Source: Siphonodentalium dalli | Taxonomy: Eukaryota > Mollusca > Scaphopoda > Gadilida > Siphonodentaliidae | Direction: 5' to 3' | Assembly: GCA_032622095.1 (NCBI GenBank) | Contig: CP136069.1 | Location: forward strand, 86,200,958-86,264,957 | Length of the DNA stretch: 64,000 bases | In this document: positions 1 through 11,500 of the stretch, piece by piece | Layout: each line of letters starts with the position of its first letter | Numbering within the stretch: the stretch's first letter is position 1 | Program-made: the position numbers and the translations under genes | The notes under the pieces: generated by a model | The model's input: the letters and a program-made list of their open reading frames with translations, nothing else | Databases searched by the model: none | What the model was told of the DNA's origin: nothing

Positions 1-464
1 CCAAATCATATATACATGAGTAGTACAATCCACCTAAAACAATTTTGGATAACCACTGTCTTGGTTTACATGTGATATTGACCCCATTAACCCTCTTAAT
101 AATGCCGACTATGTCAGTGTCTACCAGTCGAATGCAGAATTCTACCCTGCGATCGCTTATCTGGCAAATTTTTACTGCAGAACTATCCCATGTATTAAAC
201 AATTTCTCCTCCAATGGTATCAGAAAACAGTTATATGCTGGTATCTCACTCATCTCATTTGCATCTTTTTCAAAGTCGAGGTAATGACTAGTTGTCATTT
301 TTTAAAGTGCATACAAAGCGTTGCGATCACCAATATACATGTTTGTACATGTCATGACATCACGAGGTACAAATCTGCATTCTACTGGTAGACAATGACC
401 ATTTTAGTCATAATAATCTAAACAAAGTTACCAAGCACCTTCTCATGAATTGTATGCTCCGGTG
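1..464. other. Intronic/upstream stretch, no gene seen
   Basis: No match to the missing FIP200 N-terminus. A short frame at 45-284 ends at a GT in the phase needed by exon 1 (tcgag|gtaatg), but its product has no similarity to FIP200, so I do not call it an exon. Confidence 0.5.
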
Positions 465-800
465 TTTTTTTCGGTTTCCGGTCAAACCGAGTTGTTGTCC
501 GGCTGGGGTAGATTTGAATTTTTTTTTCTGGGGGGGGGGGAATGGTCAGTGAAAAAAAACTGCAGTTTTTGCTGTTTTGGGGGGGGGGGGGTACCCAAAC
601 CGAAGAAAACCCTGTGTCTGCAGTTTTTTTCCGGCCCCCCCCCAGCCTGTTTGGTATGTGAGTTTACTAGCACAAAATACAACTCCAGTTCGAATTTGGG
701 TTCCACGCGCTGATATTCGACAGAGTTATGGCCCTTTGTTGGAAATACCATGGGCGTATTTTGCCATGCCCCTTGTTGCTCTTGTTGAAGAATAAGCTGG
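465..800 (+). repeat. Family-B repeat fragment with G and C homopolymers
   Basis: Contains 'ggtatgtgagtttactagca', 'cagttcgaatttgggttcc' and 'cagagttatggccctttg', as in the copy at 50.7 kb, preceded by runs of 11-12 G (about 530 and 580) and 9 C (about 635). Apparent open frames here are homopolymer artefacts. Confidence 0.65.
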
Positions 801-2421
801 TGCTATCAAAACTAATAGAGTTTCTTCACCTGGGAGAAAATTACTTTCGAAATTTGATAAGCAAATAACCTCACATTGACATGATTAGATAGCATTGTTG
901 TAAGATCATATAAAATTCATACCAAATAGCATGACTAGTTAAGTAAATTCTGGTATTTTGGTTAGAGCAATGGTTGGGCAATAATTTAACTTTAATGAAC
1001 AAAGCAATCATTTTGCATTGTCGTGGGGTTGTTGCCATGTGCGGCTTTATGCAATAGTATTTATCCACCTTATTCAATGTAAAGTTATTTGTTGGCATGC
1101 TACCAAGTTGGCAGGAAGCCTGCACTTATTATTCATTAGTGAGAGATAAGAAAATGGATTTGTCAATGATATTATAGGTTTCATTTGATATAATGCTATT
1201 ATTTAGAGTCTCCATTCTTGAATATATCTATTTAGAATATATTTCAACAATGCCTGCAAATTAGAAAAAGTCACTTAGTTAACCATTCCATGACTGGAGC
1301 TTCCTGAAAATTTACTAAAAACCCTGTGCCAGTGCATTCTCTTATATATGCAAGTCTCCCATAAGGAGCATATATGAGAAAATGCATTAACCTAACAATA
1401 TTTAGCTTTACCTTGAAAGAGAATGCACTGGCACATGATCTTTAATGCTGCACCAGCACAGCTCCCATCATGAAAGGGTTAAGGTCCTTTGAACAATGAT
1501 GTGCATCTTGTTAAAATATGTTTTCAAATACATATGTACTTCAATGCTTCATTGTTTTTGGATTGCTTGAAAAAAAATTCACAACAAAGTTCTTCTTCCC
1601 AAATGAGTTTGTATAAAACGTGGTTGCAGGCGATCGATTTAGAATTTGACATGATATTTTTTAATTGTAACATTTGGGAATTTATATAGATATCAAAACA
1701 TGTTACCAGAGAGTAAGAGTGGCAATGTCAAATCACGTCACCAGGTGTTCGGCGACATTACTATTAGGTATTAAGTGTTAAATCGTTAAAAAAATTCCCA
1801 CACATTACTTTCTGTAATTCTTGAAAAAAATCGAAATAAAAGCCCTCCAACCCTCATCCAATTTTCAATATATAATTACCTCAGAACAGGTATTTATTTT
1901 TAATCATTCTATATTGATATTTTATTACATGCATGTTCCTAGAAATAGAGTGTTAATGCTGTTCCATATTTAGATATCCGTATGGAACATATGTACGTAC
2001 CAGATGCATGTCGTTGACATGAAATGATGTACATGAAGTTTGCCACAACTATGAAACTGGAAATATAAAATGAAATCATCACACATGACAAAACATCCAT
2101 GTATGTGCCTAAATAAACCTTGTAAGCCTGTATTTTTAATGCACATATTCTAGGACGGTTGATGTGTAATAAACACAGAACAACTTGTGTATTAATGGGG
2201 TTGTCGATATAACACTTGTGCCATTGCGGAAGGATAGAGCTCGAGACTGCATCTCACGTTCTATCCTTATTTGCGAACACTCGTGACATATAAACAAACC
2301 CATTAACACACTTGTGTCGTTTTGTGTATATATTTTAGTCCTGACTATATATATATATATATATAAAGTTCCAATCTTTAGAAATAACGTCTTGTCATTG
2401 TGTTTGTTTTCTCTCTTCCAG
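801..2421. other. Intron upstream of exon 1, mostly featureless
   Basis: Apart from the MITE at 1279-1482 and a (ta) run at about 2346-2364, no coding or repeat structure is evident. Confidence 0.5.
1279..1482 (+). mobile_element. piggyBac-like MITE-A copy
   Basis: TTAA at both ends, tips ccattccatgactgg / tcatgaaagg, and the family core 'ctgtgccagtgcattctctt' repeated in inverted order. No coding. Confidence 0.82.
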
Positions 2422-2566
2422 CATAGGGGAGTCTTTACAGCTGCTGTCCAAAATTCCTGTTCTGCCTTGCTTAGTTGGTTCCAAAGAACAACAAGACACA
2501 TTAACATACGATCTCAGCTTGGAAGACTCATTTCCGAAATCCTTGTTTGACTGGATAAGTTCTCAG
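2422..2566 (+). CDS. RB1CC1: RB1CC1 exon 1 of window (N-terminal domain)
   Basis: The acceptor is a pyrimidine tract ending ctcttccag and the donor is cag|gttaga. The first base completes a codon split with an upstream exon (entering phase 2); the exon ends in phase 0. It encodes residues 1-48 of the in-window protein. IGESLQLLSKIPVLPCL matches the human LGTAVSVMAKIPLLECL segment, and FPKSLFDWISSQ matches human LPFFNVSLLDWINVQD. The roughly 100-residue disordered insert between these two segments in human is only about 20 residues here. Confidence 0.92.
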
Positions 2567-5500
2567 GTTAGAAAAGTTGCTTGAACATTGCTCTCTGTTG
2601 AAAATTATATTCGCAAGAAGGGTTTGTGTTCCAATAGAATGAGAAATCTTAACTTAAATAATGGTAAGGAGTTTATGTCATATTTATGTTGACTCCTCAA
2701 TTAAATGTTGCTGAGTGATCTGTCGTATAACTGGTAAACAATATGTTTGTTTGAGATACATGTACAATTTGTATAGGTATTTCAATTAAATTCTATGTGA
2801 CATTGTATATTCATTCTTAGCATCAATGAAGTGACCTCTAAATGGTATTATATTTTATCAAATTAATAACAAGTTTATTTAACCCTTTCATGACTGGTGC
2901 AGAGTGGAGCTTCCTGAAATTTTGCAAAAAGCCCTGTGCCAATGCATTATCTTATAGATGCGAGTCTCCCATAGGACATGGGATATAAAACGCATGACCA
3001 ATTGGCAGTTGGCCAATACACCGAACAGGATTTAGTGTAACACATGGGATATATAAATACTACTTGGATAGTGTGATATCAGCTGAGGAAATTTAGTCCT
3101 GGTTCTCAATTTGAGTCCAATATGACTTTCGGGAGTCCAATATGACTTTCGGGAGTCCAATACTTTTCCCCGGATTATCATGTGACGGCTTTTGCCCAAT
3201 CAGAAATAGTGTTAGTTAAGGGATGGATAATAATAACTTATAACAATCTGATATCTTGGCCAATATCACACTATCCAAGTAACATGTATTAACTTTTTCC
3301 AGGATCCACAACACAGCCTGCATGACATGGTGGACCAGTGTCTGAAAGCTGTTGAACAGGTATGTATCTAATATTTTTATATTCCCACATGATGGTTGCA
3401 GGGATATACTGGATTACATGTGTCCGTCCGTCTGTCCCTCCCCCGAGCAAATATCTCAGCCTTTGGTTATAGGATTAAATGGAATTCAAGCCTGCAAATA
3501 GTGTGTCTGTCATTTGCACAGCGGGCTAGCATCAACAAATTCACCCTCTGGGGACATCATTCTGCTTAGGCCTCATCTTCTGGGAAGTATAGATCTAATG
3601 TGTCAAATTAACATTGTTTTTAGTTACTTTTTCCTTTCTGGGAAGTTTTTATATCCTCTAATTTGCAGAATATACAATGCATAATCGAGGTGACTAATGG
3701 GTGAACATCACCAACTTCAACTGGGGAACTTCAATCTGACCCTAGGTCTCCCATAGCAGTTGAGGACTTAGCAGAATAAGGTTCCCAGTGGTTGAATTTG
3801 GTGATGCTAGCCCACCTTGAGGAATAGCATCCCTAAAAGCACTCTCTGGACAGGGACCAGCCTAGTAGTGCTGAAACGGTTGACCTATTTTTGTAGCCGG
3901 TTAACCGCGACGTGTAACCGGATCATAACCGGTTATCCGCTATTTTCAACTTTACACTGATTATTTACACCATAATATGTACCAATATATCAGCATAATT
4001 TGATTATTAACTGTATGGCAAACTCGCGTAATGTTTACACAGACAGAGCTTGTATTAAACGAATGTAAATCACCAAACACGAACGTCACAAAGCCACGTT
4101 TTGACAACTTGGCAGATAACACAGTGAACTAAAACTCGCAGTGTTTATAAATAGAAGTGTCATCATGTCATGCTTGACCTGTTTGTACTGCAGTTGCGAC
4201 TGCTACCTGACTTGTTATTTTGGGAAGAATATTGTGTGACCTACACGTATATACATATGTTCGTACATCCAAATATCGGCAGTTTTTTATTACGAGACTG
4301 GCCGATTATTGATTATTAAGTCATGTGACTCAGGTATTTTAACTGCTGGGTGTTCTTTGGCAATTTGAGATGGATATGATGACTGACGACCGATAAACAC
4401 AATTATAAAGTTTTAAAAACAGCTGAAAACCTGCTGAAAACAGTGTTTTCTGTTAGAAGACAATCAAATGCTGAGAATTAGTCATTAGGATGCAAATAAG
4501 TCCGACTGCACAGGAACACCACTTTGATTCGAGTTCATTTGAACTTCATCGACTGAGATTACTCAAACTCAGTAATGTTAGAAGTATAGACCGAGCGTAG
4601 TAAATAGGGTTGGTTCTCAGAGTTTGCATCCTGCCAATTTCTCTTTGAAATGTGCCGAGACATCTGATTTACTCATTTCTTGGGTATCCATGATACTGTC
4701 TACAAGTAGTCAGTCGAAGAGTAGATGTCAAATGACCACGCCGTACTGCAGTGAAAACGATTGTATTGATCTTTGCCGATGACCCAGTGGCGTCCGTGCA
4801 CATGTTTTACCGGACATCGGAACATCAAAGATGACGTCATGCATCTTTGATGTTTAGCCGCCGATGCCAGACTATGTAATCTGCCATTCATGGAAAGACT
4901 TTTGATCTGGAACCAGATTTTGACTTTTAATACGCGTAATTTCGAATGTATACCCCTCTGAGTGATAACGTTTGTAGCAAAATTGATAAAGTACCCTTGT
5001 TTAAAAGCTACTGTTATCAGCCTATGCCGATTAAGGACCTGAATACGTTAGTTTTTATCAGTGGCATTGCATGTATGTATTACATAGCGGTTAACCGGTT
5101 GATCGTAGTTCAACCGGTTGCCGACAGTAGCCGGTTGTCAACCGGATATCCGTTTCAGCACTACAGCCTAGACCTGATTTTCAGGGCGAAGTGACTTCTC
5201 CCTGTCACAAAAATAAGGCGAAGTGGCCGTTCAATAGGGCGACTTGGTCTTTACAAAATCAAAATTGAAAGTTCAGTAGTCGCCTATATAACGAAAATAG
5301 GAGATATGTAATATCTAAATTAAAATGATGAAACAATGGTTCAAATATGGAATTTTTAATATGGAATATTGATGAAAAATTCTATTTATTACATGGTCCA
5401 AAACCTTGACAAAACATACTTAAATAAACAAATAGGACGCGAAACTAACATCGGCTTCTATAAGGCATGCAATGACATTTCACTTAATTATGCATTTTTT

Positions 5501-8500
5501 TCTGCATAAAGAAATAGTCCCAGATAAATAAAGACTATTTGGCATATTTAATAGCGTATATTTAATTACATTACTTTTCAAACTCTCAATTCATTATAGT
5601 TTGTTGGAAAAATATTGGAAGCCATAGTATTTCGAGACGTAGCATACAGAATGTAAACAGATGACAAACCAGAAGTCAAAGGTCACCTGGCACTATTTCC
5701 TGTTATTAAATGAACGTTTACTATCACAATTTATAGAATGGGTTTATTGATTGGAATAAGGGTAGGATCATATAATAATGAAATGCTATCAATCTCTCAG
5801 TTTGATGCCAGAGTTCTAGAAGGTCTAACAGGAGAGGTTCAGCAGACTTTTGATGCAGTGACACATGGAAGCATGAAGGAAGTGAAGGGATTGGAGGACA
5901 GGTTATATGGACTCGATCAAATTATGTGTGGGGCTCGGAGGCTTGTGCATGAGCAGAACGAGCTTTCTCAGGTTTGTGGCTTAATTACAACACGTATTCC
6001 TTGCTCACTTCTTCCATTTATTACATAAAATGTGCTCCTTCAACATTTACTGGGGCAACATAAATTTATTAGGTTAATACTACTCCGGAAAAGTAATTGT
6101 GAATTTTACTGTCACTGAAAAAAATGTCAACCTGCGATAAATAACATCAATATTCGGAATGTTTTCTTGTACCTAATTCACTGATATTTAAGAAAAAAAG
6201 TTGGGAAAACAACATTGGCCCATCAAAATAAAGAGTATACAACATGAAAAGAATATTTCGAACAGAAACTAAACACAGTTATTACTTCGGACTCATAAAA
6301 ACATCAGCGTCACCAGGTGTAGCCCTTGTTGTGTGAATATACAAACAAAAATTAATAAAATTCCCATCAGAAGAATGCACATGTGAATCATGGGTTATTA
6401 TATGTAGTTCTATAAACTGTCCTATCTTCTAACTTAAACATGTACAAGTTTTATAATATACACCTATTGACTGCCTCGGGGTGGAATAGCAAGAATAATT
6501 TTCCTGCGGTGGTGTCTTCTGACCAGCAAACAGAACTGTTGACAGAGGCTGAGGTCAATATTTCTGGTTCGTTATGTTACCCCAATGCAGTCAATAGATG
6601 TTTTACTATGAATGACAAAATTTTCAACTCGTGCCAACCGTGATATCGGCAGGCACCAAGCAGATATATACAGTAATGCCCTAAATAATCGACTCCTTAA
6701 CCACAGCAGAATTATGGGTAATAGTTCAGGATTTAGTCCGAAATATGGCTTGTTGCCATTCATCGAAAGCTCTCACTGGGGAATAGTTAAAAAAATTCTG
6801 GTTTCATGCCAACCGTGACGTCAGCATGTGGATAAATAATATTCTGGCCTCGATCTAGATTGAGACGACAGCTGGTAGGTAATAGTTTGAGGACTATATC
6901 CCTGGTGATTGTTCACTCGCCGGGCAATGGTCAAAAGTAGTCTCTATCATGTGATGGCACTTCATCCAATTAGAATACAGTATGACCCTCTGTGTACCCA
7001 AGGTATATAATAATACTTACTCCAGATAAACTATAAGATAGCGTAGTATGAATTCTATGTTTAAGAATTTCACTCCAAACATAGTCCACTGTTGCCAGTC
7101 TACAATATCCGGCATAAATAGTTCAAAGTTCACCTGCATTTAGGCTGATTGATATATGTAAAAAACCAAACGGACATGGCACATTTGAATCTCCAAATTA
7201 GGTCTGTCCTTTGGAAAGAGAGATAAGATAGGTCGATGAATACACAAAATATTATGTACTCGCCAAAGTTATATAGTAAGTCTTCAGCAGTTTTCAATTT
7301 CTCGCACAGTAATCTGCAGTAATGAGAAATACGCTCTTTAGTTTTACCATATCAGGAATAGATTAACAAGGAATGCCCTTTGTTGAAGAAAAAAATGGAA
7401 TCCGAATTGGTTAATAAAGAACAATCGGAATCTGTTTTTTTTTCAACATCTAATTACTTGAATAAGTCTTTTTGCAGCATAAAAAGTCAGTATCAGAGTA
7501 TTCAACATATTTATCAACCTATCAAACTGGAGCATAATCTCAGGTATCTAACCACCACAGGGCTTTTACCCTTTTTATGCCCCAGGCACTGCCGAGTATC
7601 GTCCCAAGAGGACTATGGAGTTCATTCGAATCAGCACTTTATTTTGGTATAGAGCTGTTTATTGGTATAACAGCCAGAAAAATGAGCAATGTAAAAGTGT
7701 AGGTGAGAAGGTGAGCGCAACAACACACCATAGGGATTGACAGGAGGCATTGGGAATGGTAAATGGCAAGCCCTTTCTATACTAAATAGATTCTCCCATT
7801 CAGTTATAAAAGTATCACTGAAACGGTCTATTATTCATTTAGAGTGGTGTTCACATAATAAAAGCAGACGACAGACAGAAAACATGATACAAGAGCAGAA
7901 TGATTTATGTTCATTGATGGGAAATGTTCAGATAATAAGTTCAACAAACAGCCGACGGTCTTTTGTTGAACTTATTATCTGAACATTTCCGAAGGCAACT
8001 ACTCAACAATGAGTATTGAGTATAGAAAGTTTTAAACCAACTGACTAAATATCAGCAGACGACAGATTATACAAGTTCAGAAGGATTCCTTTCCATTGGT
8101 GGGAAATATTCAGACAATAAGTTTTAAAAAATGGCCAAAGGGAACAACTTATCAATGAGTATGTAGTTTAGAAAGGGTTAAAATAATAGGATCGTGCAAC
8201 TCGTATTTTCAGGGCTTCATTCAGAACCAGAACAGAGTGAGCAACCTACGGGACAACTCAATCCTACCTGATTTGTGCAGCAGCCACAAGAAACAGCTGG
8301 CTGTTATGCTAAATAACCACATGAATATCAGAGAAATCAAGAAAAAATGTCGAATGGCTAAAGAGGAATTATCTGCTAACCTACACACTAGGCTAAGGTA
8401 AGTAATCCTTTTTGACACAACTTGACGAATTCAAGTTTGAGCTATTGCCATGGGTTGGTCGTCCGTTGTCCATGTGTGCATGCGTGTATCTGTCAACAAT

Positions 8501-11500
8501 TTCCTTTGAAACACCCTTCAGGCCACATCCCTCAATCGATCGTCATCAAACTTAATACGGATCATCAAGATGACCTCTAGATTTGTCTTAACATCTTTTT
8601 TCAGAATTTCGTTGAAAAACATGGCCACCAGTGGCCATCTACATACCCGATCGTGACCAATCTTCATATGGTTCATCAGGGTGACCTCTGGATGGGAGCT
8701 TACTAGTACCATTTAAAAAAAATTTCGATGTAAAATATGGCCGCCGGCAGCCATCTTGGATTTTACTCTTTGCATCACTAAATCCTTTGGCACACCCTAC
8801 AGGTCACATCCCTAATCCAATTATCACCGAACTTCAAATGGATCTTAGGGGTGACCTCCAGATGGGAACTCACCGTTTTTTCTGAATTATGTTAAAAAAC
8901 ATGGCTGCCAGTGGCCATCTTGGATTTTACTCTTTGTATGACTAAATCCTTTAGCACACCCTACAGGTCACATCTCTTATCCAATCGTCATCAAACTTCA
9001 TATGGATCATTGGGGTGACCTCTAGATGGGAGCTTACTGTTTTTTCCAAATTTTTGTTTTAAAACATGGCCGCCAGCATCCCTCTTGGATTTCAGTTTTG
9101 AATCCATAAGCACAACCTACAGGTCACATCCCCCACCAGATCGTCACCAAACTTCATATGGATCCTTGGGGTGATCTCTAGATTGGAGCTTACCACCCTA
9201 CAGGCAACATTGATTGGAGAATTATTTTGAAATTTATAGGCATGTTTAGGATCACTGATTTTCAATGAAAAACATGGCCACCGGCAGTCTTCTTTGATTT
9301 TATTTAAATCATTTGGCACCTCCTGCAGACCACATCCCTCATCTGATCGTCACCAAACTAAATGTGAATCCATTGGGTGACTACAACATAGGAGCCATAA
9401 AAAAATTCCGAATTAAAAACATGGTCACCAGCATCCATAGGATTTTACTTTCTACATGACTTAATTCCATTGGCATGTCCTACAGGCCATATCCATTATC
9501 CGATCGTCACCAAATGTCATACAGATCTTCAGGTTGACCACTAGATGGGAACCATCTAACTCTAATTTTTTTCTGAATTACCGTACTGACCCGGGTTTAG
9601 GCCCAGGGGGCCTTTGTTTTATTTGAGCTCAAAAACCCAAGTGGGCTTAAACTCGGATATGGCCCTTTGCAAACCAAAAATCCCAAGAAATCGGGACAGT
9701 AAAACTGATGAAATAGATGAAAGCCGATCTAACGCCGAGTATCGGGAAATATACCCATCTTCCAGATTAAGTAAAGGTAAGTATAAGTTACTTTGAGAAA
9801 GTAATTTTTCAATTAAATGTGACTATTAAAATATTATAATAACACTTCCAGTCTTGTTGTTTTATTGCCCAAAATTCCCATAAATGACACTATTTGTAAG
9901 CAGTGTGGGTTATCGGTAAATCCAGTATCTATAGTCTATATTACTATTAGTAGTCTATAGTTTATATCAATGTTCAGACTTAATCCGATTAGGATAATAA
10001 TAAACCCGGTGCTTTATTCGTGATCCGTTGTCCACATAGAGGATGTTACAATAGCGACTAATTGCATGTTTAACAAAAGCCAGTGAGTGTAATTAATTAA
10101 CAGTACTGACAAAAGAAATGACGATATATTTCTGCTAAAACGTATGAAAAAGCACGTGTTTGAATATTTAGAGTTATCGGTGAACAAAATGCAGTTTAAA
10201 AATGTCGATAACCTTTAGTTTGGTTTCGAGTGTATAACGTTGACATAGTTTGGAAGACATGGTTGTTGAATGACAAGTTCCCCTTCTGCCCCATTATTAT
10301 ACCCACTGTGTGTTTACATAACCAGGAAGCCAGTTCTTTGTGTTTGGCCCCATGTAGGAACATACCGACGTTGTCACTGAACACGAAAAATATGTTTTTA
10401 CAGTACCGTTGTTTGACAGGTGCGCCATGCACACACATGGCTTTTGAAGCAACTCATGTTTACCGCATTTTAAGCTATACGCATTAGTGATTGGGTTCTT
10501 TTGTATTTGATGTCTGTTAACGATTTGTTTCCCCGGGAAGTATAATTGAATAAACAAATGAGATTTTAAGATTCACTTTATTTTATTTTATTGAATATTC
10601 TCACTGCCTACGAAGTATAATTTTCCGTTTTTATGTTTACCCATACCATAGTATGGTAAACATAGTGTCGTTGCCCGGATTGACCACTCGTCGTTGGTCC
10701 GTCTGTCTGTCCGTCTGTCTGTCCGTCTGTCTGTCCGTCTGTCTGTCCGTCTGTCCGTAGACACTTTACGAGTAATGCGATAACTCAAACATTTTCTATC
10801 CGATCGAAACCAAATTTTGTATATGGGTATCTCCTTCGAAGGCATCTTGGACACTGAACTAATGGTTATACCCCTTCTTGCTTCACCCATCGTAGAAGAG
10901 TTTAAGCGGAAAACTATACACAAATTTTTTCCCTTAAATCTGCTCTATACCCTTAGGTATCAAAATGGTACGAAATACCTAAGGTACGTATATTCGCGCA
11001 CCGGAAATGCTATTGAGTGAATTGAGTTATGTCCCATTGACCACGTGATCATCATTTTATCAAAAGGACTTGGAGGTTTGTATTCTCTCTCTTTCTTCTT
11101 CTACGCTTCGCGAGATAAGACATCGTTTAACTGCTCAATATATTCCATTAATTCAACATTTAAATACGACAATTCAATTTTATTATTCACTTTAGTTAGT
11201 TAATAATGACGAGAAGTTGTATTGTTTGCGGGTTTGATAAACCCGACTTTGATGAACACGCACCGTGCGTGGTTTGCGTTGGGTGTGAGATGGACGCTAC
11301 ATGTAAACTCTGTAAAAGCTGGTTGCCTTCCTTTTGGACGAAGGTAGCTTACCTAGTCACCAAAAGGAAGGCCACCCACTCTTTTCCCTCTGTTGTGGTG
11401 CCTTCCTCTGCATCCTCCAATTACTTGGAGACTCCGCTGGAGTTGGTTGGTGGACATGCCTCCTCCCTCAGGGTCGCGGCGTCCATAGCCCCCGCAGGGA

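Noticed and set aside
45-284. Possible upstream RB1CC1 exon ending tcgag|gtaatg in the right phase
   Set aside because: The translated frame has no similarity to the FIP200 segment expected before exon 1; phase match alone occurs by chance in one of three cases.
482-795. Overlapping frames on both strands rich in Gly/Pro
   Set aside because: They come from G and C homopolymers and a family-B repeat; no start context or domain.
6572-6818. Frames with the peptide NGNKPYFGLNPE and relatives, seen again near 52331, 52548, 57233, 59358 and 60227
   Set aside because: Translations of the arms of the hairpin MITE; the similarity between them reflects repeat copies, not a gene family.
10588-10923. 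Minus-strand frame with repeated DRRTDRRT
   Set aside because: Translation of the gtctgtctgtcc simple repeat at the start of family A.
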